In this document: positions 12,485 to 24,113 of the stretch, one piece after another | How the letters are laid out: each line of letters opens with the position of its first letter | How positions within the stretch are numbered: the stretch's first letter is position 1 | DNA from: [Phialemoniopsis] sp. UDSM-2020 | Taxonomy: Eukaryota; Ascomycota; Sordariomycetes; Thyridiales; Thyridiaceae | NCBI GenBank assembly: GCA_018873225.1 | Contig: JAEILZ010000005.1 | Location: 2,666,001-2,730,000 of the forward strand | Reading direction: 5' to 3' | DNA: 64,000 nucleotides | The notes under the pieces: generated by a model | The model's database searches: none | Told to the model about the DNA's origin: nothing | What the model saw: only the letters and a program-made list of their open reading frames with translations | Made by a program: the position numbers and the translations under genes

Positions 12485-14124
12485 GTCTATCCTGCCTGAA
12501 GTGTCGTGTTTGCGATCTTGTAATACCCCAAGAGGGCATTGTACTATTAGGTCTATATTGTGTCATCTCTGGGGCGGGAAAAGGAGGCGTTTTGCGTTTG
12601 CGTCCATAAGTATTTAACAGACATCTCCAGTTATGATAGCGTCAAACTCCCATGTTAACCCAAAGGAAGAATTGAGAAAAAGTTTTGAATGCGAACAAGC
12701 TTGGGTATAGGGAAATCCATCACTCGTAGTAGCTTGAACGACATGTCCAAGTGGGTGTCAAGAAAGTTGACGGTTTTTGATCAATGTCTACACATATTAC
12801 TAACGGAGTGAATGGCCCATTCATGCTCGGGCAGTGGGATTGTCCTGGTTGATCAAGTAATGTTTGGGGCATATCTAAGAAACCATCAACTCAATCTGTC
12901 TGTTCCCCCAGTCGGTTGGAGATGCCTGAGCTTTGGAGCCCTGTCGGGTGCGAACCCGGGCGGAGTGGGGAGGCGTTGTAGGGCTTCCAATAAGGGACGG
13001 ATCGGCCAGGTCTGGTGTGGCAGGGTTGAATCGCCTTGATCAGGACCACCAACGGAGCTGATGGAACAGCCGAAATCCGAAACAGCTTAGAAATCCTGCA
13101 GTGCTGGCCACGATTGACTGCGTCATTGACTTGCAAGACACTACACTCTTTACCACCCACGTACTTGATTAGATGGGTGACAACGCAAATGTGATCGATT
13201 GGTCCAGCGGTAAGTCGTTTCCAGGAGGATTGGTCCTGGCTGGCAAACACTTCAAGAGGTTCTCCCACGTTGAATGGTGACAGCTCCTCGTCCTTGGTTC
13301 ATATATGATATGGCCCTATCGCGGAGTGCATCCTTCAGAAGCTACGTATATGGATGTACAGAGAAACCCCATACTTCATTTATCACTGCCGCGCCTTCAA
13401 TGTTGAAAGGGCATGAGATTGTAACAATCCATTGATAAGACGCGGGGGTGATGTTGATGATTCGCCTCAACTGGTATGGGGCAGACAGACGAAACGGGGC
13501 CAGCTAAGACTGAAAGAGTACGAGATGGAACGGGAAGCTTTTAAGCTTCCAGCGAATCCGGCGCGCTGATCCGCCCATCTCCCCCTGCAATTGGGCTTGG
13601 TCGGGGCTATTTTGCAGCCCTTTTCTACATACAAGTAAAGTACGTAGTGGAATCTGATTGTGATTCTGATGGCGCCGCGTGGCTGTGGCCGGTGTTAACG
13701 CTAGGTCCTTCGTCTCAAAATGCTCCCCACGCAACAGCAAGAAGTCCCGAATGTGGATTTGTCACCGATTTCCGCCAGCGCGACACTCCAGTGCAAAGCC
13801 AAGACAATGGGTACTAAGAGAATTCCCCATTTCTCAAGGACCCCGAAACTCATCAATCCCATATTTTCCTTCACGTCTTCTTCCAACGTATTTTTATCAA
13901 TTTAAGCTCTGGTCGCAGACTCAGTGATGGATTTGCGCCTACAAGGTAGTCGCATCTCACTCCCTCTGACCAGCTAGTCGCATTGTCGACTTGGTCGGCT
14001 TCAGATCGTGCTGCGCGAAACGCCACTCACTCATTCGCTTGAGCACATGAGCTTCGCGCCAGCTCAAACAAGATACAACGACGCCCATTGATCCTTGTTT
14101 CTCAACGTCTTGAAGGTTCCAGAC
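12485..14124. other. Intergenic region
   Basis: 1.6 kb between HEM15 and the MFS gene. Short open frames lack any recognisable domain. A GC-rich hairpin-like stretch near 12948 (CGGGTGCGAACCCG) was checked as a tRNA T-arm and does not fit. Confidence 0.5.
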
Positions 14125-16158
14125 ATGCCAAGGCCAGCGGAAGACGGCCAAGGGTTATTTGAAGAGGACGAGCGGGCAAGCACCATAGTCGGTTCCGAGG
14201 ACGGATTCCGATTGAGAGAGGGACAGGGCAACGACATGGCGGACGACTCGGAGGCTGACAACCTGTTGGGTGCTGGCACTCAGGATGAGAACCCGAGAAG
14301 TAGACCGCAATCGGGCGCCTGGGATGGCGCAGACGACTTCCTCGGCGAACCGTGGTATCGTCAACCCTCTGTAAGCATAGAATCATGAACTTGCAGATGG
14401 CATATGAGAGGAGGCGGTCACAGCTAACAAGACAAATTAGGTATACTGGCTAGTTGGGCCATACATGCTGTTTACTCTGGCCTTTGGAGGCTCCATCGTG
14501 CCAAAGTTAAACCTGTAAGCATCCATTTACTCGGAATCTGTACCTCTGTGTCGCTGACATCAAAACAGAATCGTCGACTTGGTTTGCAAACGGTACTTTG
14601 CCGACCGGACAATGAACGATCCGTCGTTCATTGCCGCACCCGTGGTCCCGGGCGGCGAGAACCCTCAGTGCAAGACACCTGAGGTGCAGCGCCACGTCGC
14701 AACCTTTATGCTGATTCTCAGCGTCATTGTCGGCATCCTGAGCGCCTTCTCCGCCCCAAAACTCGGCTCCCTGTCGGACCGCTATGGTCGCAAGTATCTG
14801 TTGGCTCTGACCTCTTGCGGCGGTGTCTTGGGCGAGATTGTCATTATTCTCGCTGGGAAATATCCCGACGTTTTCCACTATCGTTGGCTTGTTCTCGGTT
14901 CCGTTCTTGATGGCATATCCGGCTCCTTCACGGCGGGAAGCTTGCTCAGCCACTCGTATGTGAGTGACTGTACGCCGCCTTCGAAGCGTGGTGTTGCCAT
15001 CGGCTACTTGCACGCCTGCTTGTTCACCGGTCTAGCCTTCGGACCTCTGATGGCCGGCTATTTCGTCAAGTGGACAGGCTCCTTGCTCTCCGTCTTCTAC
15101 ATCACCCTTGGCTGCCACCTGTTTTTCATCCTTTTCATCGCACTCATCCTGCCCGAGTCGCTGTCCAAGAAGCGCCAGCGTCTTGCCCGCGAGAAGCACA
15201 GTCAAGAACAGGAGGCAGCGAGCGAGGGCGAGATTCGTCTTGGCGGCCCTGCTGCGGACGAGTATTCCGCGTTGTACACGCTATGGACGGCCGCACGAAA
15301 GTCGAACCCATTCGCGCCCCTGAAAGTACTCGTTCCTCGAGGACCCGGAGCGACTCGGGTCCGTCGCAACCTCATCTTATACGCCGCCATCGACACTACT
15401 CTTCTCGGCGCGGCCATGAGTTCCGGCCAGGTCACGCTACTGTACAGCGAGTACATGTTCAACTGGGGTAACTTCGAGACATCGCGCTTCATCTCCCTGG
15501 TCTCTATGGTGCGGGTCTTCGTTCTCATGGGCATCTTCCCGGTCGTGAACTACTACTTCCGTATCCGCCCCGCATGCCGTCTGCGGCTTGAGACTGGAGT
15601 CCGACCTAGCGAGAAGAATGCCGGTGCAGATAAGCTCGATGTGTGGCTGCTCCGATTTGCCATCTTTTCCGATGTCATTGGTGTCGCCGGGTACATCTTC
15701 GTTAGAACCCCTGCGCTTTTTGTGTTGTGTGGTGTCATCACCGCCTTTGGAGGTCTCGGGTCCGCTACGATTCAGGCATCTCTGTCCAAGCATGTTCCCT
15801 CGCAGATGGTCGGACAGCTGCTCGGCGCGATCGGTCTACTACACGCACTATCGAGAGTGTTTGCACCGATTCTGTTCAACGGCTTGTATGCCGCAACGGT
15901 CGGCAGCTTCTCGCAGGCCATTTTCGTGCTCATCACGGTGCTGTTCTGCATCGTGTTGTTGTGCTCATTCCTCGTTAAACCTCATGGTACGTATATGCTC
16001 CTGCTCATTTGCTCTTGACTGCCACAAACTAACATACATGTTCAGTATACCTCAAGGAGGAAGACATAATTCCAGCGACGCCGCGCAGCCGCACGGAAGA
16101 AGACAATCTAGTGAGCGACGAAACGCTTACCGATGACGAGGTCATCCCCCGAATCTAG
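14125..16158 (+). CDS. MFS transporter, tetracycline-resistance/HIAT1-like group
   Basis: Exons 14125-14370, 14441-14514, 14569-15986 and 16046-16158 give 616 aa. The ATG at 14125 is the first in frame; an earlier TTG is ignored. About 80 acidic, Gly-rich cytosolic residues precede the first membrane span (VGPYMLFTLAFGGSIVPKL). The major-facilitator motif A between spans 2 and 3 reads GSLSDRYGRKYLL. A second half begins after a hydrophilic loop with many Lys, Arg and Glu (LSKKRQRLAREK), and about 12 spans can be counted. The C-terminus is acidic (EEDNLVSDETLTDDE). The segment SFTAGSLLSHSYVSD resembles the bacterial TetA/animal MFSD14 branch more than fungal drug-efflux DHA1 pumps. The substrate is unknown. 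Confidence 0.88.
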
Positions 16159-16908
16159 TTTTCGTGGAAGCTAGTCCGGACCGGATTGGACATTCACATC
16201 GGGCCACACCCAGGAGGACCGATCGCATTGTATCATTCATGCTGGGATGAATCAGTATTATACGGGTTTGGCACTTTGATTTTGGTAGAACACACGACGA
16301 TTTAGACCGGCTCGCTCCAGAGGCGTTTACAAGGGTTGGCATACTGATTTCCACCAAGTACATTGCATAAAGTAGTATGAATAAACAGCACATATGACAT
16401 ACACAAGGCGTGATGGGCCTTTGATCGTATCTTTGGCTACCTAATTTCAACGCATTTAGACTTTCGAGACCATTTGCAGTGAGTCTGGGTAAGGTAGTAG
16501 ACGGACGACAGAGCCGACCCGGCCTGGTCTCTATTTAGAGCCCGAGTTCCCCCCACTGAAAGCTTTATCTCCACCGAGTTTCACTGGCCAATTCGCCCCG
16601 ACTCAACGTCATCTCCACACAACCACCACCTGCATGCTCATCTATCGAGGCGTACACATATCACCATTTAGATACGACGTCAATCTCAACACCCCTGGCC
16701 TTATAAATCGACTTCTGGCTGAAATCTTATAGTAGTAAAATCTCCCCATCTCACACATGACCATGAACAGAGAAAAAGAGCTGACCATCGCAATATACAG
16801 GGCCACGTGCACGCCGAGTTTCGGGGCCCGGCTCACAGATAGGTAGTCCCTATTGATAAGAGCAGTGCATCCTTGCAATAGGTTCGGCGGCTGCATCTCA
16901 GAGTGATC
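16159..16908. other. Intergenic region
   Basis: MFS 3' flank and HIT-gene promoter. No further gene is seen. Confidence 0.55.
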
Positions 16909-17811
16909 ATGCTGGGGGCTAGATGGAGAGCATTGGCACCCATCTCAGCATCGTTACTTAGGCCTCGCATCACGCCGTCCGTCTACCGCCCCTTCGGCTG
17001 CCCCCAGTCCTTCGCAGCTATGAGTACTAGCACGAGTGCGGGTGCTGGACTTGGTGCGAATGCCAGCTCTGGCAAGGACAAGGTGTTTTTCGGGCCTTTT
17101 GATGTCACGACACAGGTCAGTTTCTTACTTGGTTCTGCGGTGCTCTTTTCTGCCCTCTCCGTTTCATAGCAAGACCACATGAGGGATGGTTATGAGTGAT
17201 GTAGACAGCATGATATTCCCCCCTATCCACTCAAAACACCATAACCTTCCACCAACGTTCCCCCATCACTAACCACGAACCGGCAACAGGTCTTCCTCCG
17301 CACCCAGCACTCCTTCGCCCTCGTGAACCTCAAGCCCCTGTTACCAGGCCACGTCCTCGTCTGCCCGCACAGCCCCCACGCGCGCCTGACCGACCTATCC
17401 GCCACCGAGCTGACGGACCTCATGCTCGCCGTCCAGCGCGTCCAGCGCATGCTCGCGGCGCACTACTTCCCGCCGCCCGGCTCCCCCGGCGAGGGATCCT
17501 TCAACATCGCGCTGCAGGACGGCGCGGGAGCGGGCCAGACGGTGGGCCACGTGCACGTGCACGTCATACCGCGCATCTCCGGCGCGACGGCCAAGCCCGC
17601 CGGCGTCGAGGGGGACAAGCTGTACGAGGAGATGGCCGGGGAGGCGGGCAACGTGGGCGGGGCGCTGTGGGACCGGGACCACGGAACGAGACCGAAGCCC
17701 GGGGGTGGGTTCCCACGGATCGAGGACGAGGACAGGGTGGCGCGGTCGATGAGGGAGATGGAGGCCGAGGCGGCGCTGTTCAAGGAGGTGCTTGAAAGGA
17801 TAGAGAATTGA
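16909..17811 (+). CDS. HIT-family dinucleoside polyphosphate hydrolase (FHIT/Hnt2/Aph1 type)
   Basis: Exons 16909-17115 and 17290-17811 give 242 aa. The catalytic histidine triad is clear: HVHVHVIPR with HVHVH at about residues 156-160. The N-terminal half of the HIT fold is also present (FFGPFDVTTQVF, FALVNLKPLLPGHVLV), as is FNIALQDGAGAGQTVGH. This arrangement is that of FHIT-like enzymes, which split Ap3A and Ap4A. Two in-frame ATGs are possible: 16909 adds 37 residues that look like a mitochondrial presequence (Arg-rich, no acid), and 17020 (MSTSTSAG) gives the plain cytosolic enzyme. A disordered Gly/Asp-rich insertion (about 165-210) lies before the C-terminal helix. The 174-nt intron is long for this window. 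Confidence 0.9.
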
Positions 17812-18276
17812 ACGCCCCCGAGATCTCGGAAAGAAGAACATGGGTCGGCCATTAAATGCTGTAGATTCGGAGGGGCGCGGTATGCTGTGGATCATTGTGT
17901 GAATAGAGCTACATCGTGTACTAGATCACTACCATAGAGGCAAACCGTTTATGGTTTGTTGATAGATGAGTAGAAATGTATTCTCTTCCCTCCAAAAAGC
18001 AGGTAAATCGAGCTGTTGCTACAAGGTACGCAAGTCCGCAGCTATATATCATGATACATCTCAATGTACGTGGGTATGTTCTTCGTCACGCCAGCCCCCG
18101 GCCCCTCCCAAACGCCTAACATGATTGTCAAATCTTAAATTTTGATTTGACAATCGGGTATCTCCAATCGTTTTTCAGAAGAATCCCTCCGTTTCCCTTA
18201 TGCATACTTAGCATCTGCCAAACAACTCCCCGTCCGGCTTGGGTGAACAAGCGGTGGCTTGGAGCATCATCGTTCA
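17812..18276. other. Convergent 3' flanks
   Basis: 3' regions of the HIT gene (+) and the NirA-like gene (-). A perfect inverted repeat, TTGTCAAATC TTAAATTTT GATTTGACAA, lies near 18125-18153 and could form a transcript hairpin. Confidence 0.5.
18125..18153. repeat. Perfect inverted repeat between convergent genes
   Basis: The 10-nt arms TTGTCAAATC and GATTTGACAA flank a 9-nt AT-rich loop between two convergent genes. A stem-loop role in 3' end formation is only a guess. Confidence 0.5.
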
Positions 18277-20948
18277 TCAATCCAGACCGGGTAGATTGTT
18301 CAGGCTCTCCATCGGACTGTTCAGGGAGTCAAACGCACTGGATCCATCAGGGTTGCGTACGTTTCGAAACATGAAGAGGTCCGGCATTTCACCGCTACCG
18401 CTCGCGGGCGTGTTCGGTCCTGCGGCTCCTGCGCTGCCCATGCCCCAGCTCTCGAAGTTCTGCTGCCAGTTCACACCATCCTTGAGATAAAAGTCCTGCC
18501 CATCAACCGCGTACAACGAGGTGGGCATATCCGGGCGCATGCCGCCCTGCCCGGGAGGCGAATAGGAGGGCTGCGCAAAGGCAGTCGTTACGGGTGGGAG
18601 CTGCTGGCTGGTCATTGGCATCGACCACGCATTAAGTCCGTCAACAGACATTGAGGATGTGCTGTTGGCCTGCGCTGGGGGGCCGTTTTGCAAATTCGTT
18701 ATGCCGCCTATGACTGGGGCCGAAGCCACCGCATCCAGGCTTCCCACGAGCTCTGGTGCGAGGCTTGTGGCGGGTAGTCTCTTCTGTAATTGCGGGCTGT
18801 ACTGGTTGTAGGCCTCTGGCGTTGAAGCCAGGGAAGGTTGTCCGGGAAACACAGGAGGAGAAGAGCTTACGCTCATCTTGAACGGAGAGGGAACATCCAG
18901 CGTGCTCACTGTGCCCCATTTCTCGTCGCTCCTCCTGAGCACAACTGAAGCCTCCTCTGGTAATTCGACGTTCCACTTCCTTGCCAACACGCTGATGATG
19001 GAGAGGGTCCTTCTAGCGCAGAGCCAGTCTTCAGCCATTTCCTCTAAGTGCTTCACGCCGTGGATTATGTCTCTCTTCGCCGTCTTCTCGGGGAGGTTGA
19101 GGATGTGGATGGTGCAGGCGCTGTGGATCATGTAGACCGCAATATTTGGTATCTGCCGGAGGTTGTAAATCTTTTTGTAAAGTCGCATCAGCTTAGATAT
19201 CGCCCCAGCATTGGCTGTGCAAATACGACGCGGTGAGACGTGTGCTGGGAGCGGGGACGCTTTTGGGGCGTATTTCAGGAAGGGCCGGAAGAGGTGAATA
19301 TACTGCAGGTGGAAGAACATGCTAGGTACACTGCATTAGCCATAGTCACATGGAGTTGGTTGTCGTGTACTTACTGCATGAGGATCACATTTGGTAGCTG
19401 CCCTTCTTTGGGTTCAAACTCCTTTGGCAACTCCTTACGCCAGTCCTCCAGGCTCCTGTGCAATTCGCTAAGCTTCTTCAGCTCAGCGGCTTTGCCGCGA
19501 GACCTCCCAACAACTGAGGGGTGGTAGAAGAAGATGAGCAGGTCACTGCTAATCTCCGCAAGTTTGGATAGCTGGAGGCCGACGGCGCGGGTGCGGGCCG
19601 GCTGCTTTTGAAGTTCGTCAAAGCCAGCGTCTGTGTACGGGGACCACATTTCGGCGTCTTCGTCAGGAAAAACCTCATACTTGGGGACACTGTACGAGTT
19701 CTTTGGTATCTGTGGGAGACGTCCGAGGTAGTTGGACCAGGCTTTGTCGAAAAAGTAGCAGCCCCAGAAGGTCACCCGGCGAGCGTCGAGCTCCTGCTCG
19801 TTCAAATGCTCCTTGTTGGCGGTGAACCCTCCAATGTCCAGATTCAAGCCGAGATCTTGAGCCATGCGGAAACTCATGCCGCTGTAGACCCATCCTTTGG
19901 CCTCGCGTCCAGCACCAGCCTCACGGACAGACATCAGCGCCAGAGCCTGGACGGTAGTAAGTCTTGGCTTTTCGTACTCGTCGTTCTCCACGATAAGTCT
20001 CTTTGCTTCTGCAAAGAAATGGTCACCCTTGGACCGATCGTCGTGTGGGCTAGCGTATGCGCCAGGGACGCTCGTAAAATGGCAAGCGAGGGCCAGTATC
20101 GCGTTGACAAGCAGAGATGAACAATATGCTGTGTTGTTCATCTGAGTTCTGCGCTTACCCCTGAAGAAGTCTCTGTAAAAGAGGCTCTTGGAAAGCGTCA
20201 CGAAATAAGGATAGTGCCAACTGAAGTACATATTGATCAAATGAACGATCAATTGGGTGTCGTTCGTCGCCTCCGTCCAGCTGGCAATAGGGTCTTGATC
20301 GGCTGAAAACTGCTCAGGATCGGGGTCAAGCTGCGACTCGGATGGATCGCCGACATAAATCAGGTGGGATGTTCCACCGATGAATCTGACAGAGCCATTC
20401 TCGAGTCGAAGCTCGCCCATCTTCCGGGCCAGCTCCCTTTCCCCCTCATCGATGCTCTCCGACGGGGCATCTTGCTCTGGTGGAGTCTCTTCAAGGACCT
20501 CTTCGTTTCGATACTCTTCCCTGAGGATAGCGTCGGCAACACTGTCGAGATTGTCGCAGGTACGGATCATCTTGACGATGGCAGGCACATCATCTTCGGC
20601 GGCATTGAGTATGGATTCAATGAGGACATGCAAGGTCGTATTCTGGGCCTTCATGCTGTCCGCCTTCTCGCGGTAAACACCCTTGCGTCTATGATCCGAA
20701 TTAGGGTCGTAGACGCACTCTGTACCATAGACGCTGGCACAGGCAGCGCAGCTTGGAAGGGCACCATCACATTTGGACTTCCTCTTCCGGCAGGCAATAC
20801 AAGCAGTACTGACACATCGGCGTTTCTGATTTGCCGGGTCAGCTCCACGCCTCGACTTCTTCTTGACAGGCGCGGAGACCGAAGACGACTGATCCGCGGA
20901 GCTGTCCTGGTGCTGTTTCGATTGGGCAGGTCGGGCTGGATCATCCAT
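18277..20948 (-). CDS. Zn2Cys6 transcription factor, NirA/NIT4-like architecture
   Basis: Exons 20948-19375 and 19321-18277 (minus) give 872 aa. The binuclear cluster has Cys 50, 53, 60, 67, 70 and 78 (CIACRKRKSKC, CAAC) and is preceded by basic KKKSRRG. A short coiled segment follows (MKAQNTTLHVLIESILNAAEDD). The fungal middle homology region spans about 220-600 (YFSWHYPYFVTLSKSLFYRDF, CSSLLVNAILALACHF, AQDLGLNLD, RRVTFWGCYFFDKAW). The C-terminal 250 residues are Ser/Pro/Gln-rich, as in activation domains. Family members annotated as NirA/NIT4 control nitrate assimilation, but no nitrate genes lie nearby, so the regulon is unknown. The intron could also splice at an upstream in-frame CAG, adding three residues. 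Confidence 0.85.
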
Positions 20949-23900
20949 CTTGAATGGAGATTTCGAGCTCGGTAATGCGAACAAAAGATGATAAAGGCAG
21001 ATAGGGAGACCCCAGATGATCTGTTGAGTCTCTGAGGTAGCAAAACCCGTCGTTTCGAGCCAAGCCAGACAGAAAAGCCTAGATGATCATGCCGAGGGGA
21101 TGACTTGACTTAAGTAGCATGATCCCAATGAGTCTTCTAAAGAGTTGAAAAAGAACAGAAGGTAGAAAGGCCAGGGAGAAAATGGAAATAATGAGGGTAA
21201 GTATTTAGGGTGCTGATGTCCAGGAGGATATGAAGGTAAGCTGGATGAAAACCCCTGTTGAGTGACGGGCCTGTGGAAGGGAGCGGCTGAGCACCTGGGA
21301 GCCGAATCAAGAAACCTCGAGTACGCGATTCAAGGGTCTCAACAGCAAGAGAGTCGAGTCTGGTGGCGGTATTGGTGTAGGACTCTCTCGAAATTTGTTC
21401 CAAAATCACAGCCGTGGTGAGTCCGAGAACCACGCGTGTACAATGATGAGGGGCAGTTGAGGGTTGCAGTACGGCTTGTTGCGACAGATTTGAGTACCTT
21501 GGATGTCGGTATCACATACCCAGGCTAGGCATTGAGATAAGGTTTGAACGGTATCAGTCAAGATAGCGCAGTGGAAGAGCACGCCGTGAAGATGAAATAG
21601 AGGCGGTGGACTGTGTTGGGTGACTCAGAGGATGCTGACAATTGAGTATGCCGAGCGGCTGGATCGTCGAGAGCGGGAAGGCTTTGAAATCTTGGAAGTT
21701 TTGATGTGACGAAACTTTTGGAAGTGCGTGACAATGGCAGAGTCGCGGAAGGGCAGACGCTTGATGCTGGGGTCTAGAAGGTTTGGCTAAACCGTAAACG
21801 ACGATTTCCCTCCAACAGGCCGACTAGTCACTGTCCCGCACCCTCCACCGGGTCTGAACAGCTCTGGATACTCTCGGCTAGTTATTCGATGCTAACTTCA
21901 CATCGTCCGTGCAACTGATGTGTTTATGCGTCAATGGCATCCATAGCGACGAGGGACGACCGTATTAGCAATGCTTTGGCCAGGTACCTGTGCTGCTTGC
22001 GAGTTCCAGCCGGTGCATGCTTCAGCAGCTTCTTGGCATTCCGAACCCCCGTCCAATTCACGCGCTTCATGGCTTTGGTCTACAGGGCATCCATCTCCAG
22101 ACATCCATGCCTGACATCAATGCATGCGCCTAGGAATGCCCGGCATTGTGGCAGTCGATCAGGTCGGTCTGCTCCACCGCCAACGAGGCTATTAATCAGC
22201 CAACAAACCGAACCCCAGACTGGCTGGATGACCCCGAGAATAGACCATTTTAGCCTTTGTGACGGCGGGCGCCTCCACTCTGGCACGCCCACCCGACACC
22301 CTGGATCGGCTGCCGACAGCATGATGACTCTGTGAGTCCCTACTCTTTAAATTGACATCACTGTCCGACCCGATTGGGCATCTCTAACCGGGTCAGATAT
22401 TCTTTGGCAGTATCGTGTCTCTGGCAAAACCAGTCGCGGGGCCAGTAGCTCGAGCATTATGAAAGGCTCGACTTCCAATAATTTGATGAGATGATTCGTC
22501 ACGACCCATCTCTCGTCACCGAAGTGTTATTGGCGATGCGACCATTATTGCGCCTTTTTTGCGTAGGGTCCGCAATGCATGACAAGGTTGAGTTCACGAG
22601 ACAAGGCCGCTTGACCTAGGTAAGGTATCTATTACTAAAATATATCGGTATTGACTTATTAAGCACAACACGAGGTCAGATCTTCACTTGAGCTTTTTTT
22701 CTGAATCTCCCTCAATGCGACGACAGTGAAAGGCCAACTCGGTGTTACGAGACGGGCATGCTTATGGTTCATGGTTTCGACGAGGACAATGGAGTTTGAT
22801 GGACAGTATGTCGACTTGACTTGTGACAAGGGATTGACTTGTCGATGCGAATGTCGTAACAACTCTTGCTATTGAAGGTTTACAAATAACTGTCAAGGGA
22901 CAATCCGCTTTTTCGGCCCCTTTGGGAAAGAAACCGCGAGCAGAGCTCCAGCTAAGTTAGCTCTAATGACTCCAGTTTTCTCAAGGCTTGAGTTAGATGC
23001 AACCATGCCCCGATCTGATTCCTTCCAGGCCTTTGGTCGCGGCGGGTCACTTGCAGCAAGCGAAGGGGGATTATGTGCGCAGCAACTATTACCAAGTAGT
23101 ATTTATTGTGATGTAAACCAGTTGAGTTTCTTCGACCCGTTGGGTGAGTTAAAACACTTGCACGGAGCAACGTGCCAGCGGGGCCGCCATGACACAGACT
23201 CATCTTTGGCATGGATGCACATAAGGTCTCAAGTGCTACGGAGTAAATTTCCATGGCTCTCATTCAATTCTAAAATGGCAATACGTGCCGGGCAGTGACA
23301 CCGTAAAAGTCCGGGGGAAAGATAGCGGTCATACTGATGCGGCTAGATTGTTATCTTCGGTGTCGATAGCAGTGGACTTAGATTACTACAAAAGATGTCA
23401 TTATTTCGCTGTTTCCGAAAACTCGATATACACCTCTAAGAAGAAGCAAAAAGGAAAAATGAAATGAAAATGAGATGAAAGAAGTCAAGGAAGGTGCCCG
23501 TTATATTGGTGAGAGCCTCATTGCTCGGCGGAAATCCGGCCGAGAGCCAGTGCTCAGCTACCCCGGCTTCCCCACTGGCTCCCCTGCAAGCAGACGAGCC
23601 AAACCCACTGATCACCACTGAATCCCCCCTCATTCGTTTTGGAAGATTTCTGAAGCATACTCTCTTCTTGAGTGGAAAGATTTTACCTCCAATCAACGGC
23701 ATCGTCGACACTCGTCCAGCCAATGATGAGGTCTACCACCTTCCCCAAACCACCAAAGTTGCCCTGGTTGTGTCGCAAGGTGGGTGTTGGAGTAGCTGCT
23801 CCCTGGTTGACTATCATGAAGCCTTCAGGGCTCACCAGCATTTGTTGGTACTGACCCAGCCAATGAGGTTGATATCTGCTACCATTCTTGAGCCACCGAA

Positions 23901-24113
23901 GTTGCCCAGGGCCTGTCACAAGGGGGCCGATTGTCACAGCTGAACCAACACCGAATATGATAAAGCCATTGAGGCTCCCCGTCAACATGTTGATTGAGGT
24001 GTGGTGTGGTTGTCTTGCATGTCGTTTGTGATAGAGTGTCACTCCAACGATAGCCGTAAATCTCCTGAATTGGCCCGACTCTTCTTGTGTGCCCGTGCCT
24101 CGTTACCAGCACC
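20949..24113. other. 3.2-kb gene-poor region
   Basis: Lies between the divergent NirA-like and GH28 genes. It contains the leader and promoter of both, a two-copy repeat at 23714-23990, and a TAGGTAAGGTA-type motif near 22617. Short open frames (for example 21934-22335 and 22966-23298) show no domain and I do not call them. Confidence 0.5.
23714..23990. repeat. Two diverged tandem units of about 140 bp, open on the minus strand
   Basis: Unit 1 (about 23714-23853) and unit 2 (about 23854-23990) share blocks in the same order: CCAGCCAATGA(TGA)GGT, CCACC(A/G)AAGTTGCCC, TGTC(G/A)CAAGG, AGCTG, AT(C/G)AT(G/A)AAGCC. The minus strand is open across both units and reads matching peptides (GFIIFGVGSAVT and GFMIVNQGAATP, with similar downstream glycines). 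No signal peptide, intron signal or long extension is visible, so this may be a fragment of a decayed repeat-protein gene rather than an intact one. Confidence 0.6.

Noticed and set aside
12940..12975. tRNA-like T-arm (CGGGTGCGAACCCG)
   Set aside because: The loop lacks the TTC start of a B box and no acceptor stem or anticodon arm can be drawn around it.
21934..22335. 133-codon open frame in the 3.2-kb gap
   Set aside because: It shows no homology that I can recognise and no splicing signals that extend it.
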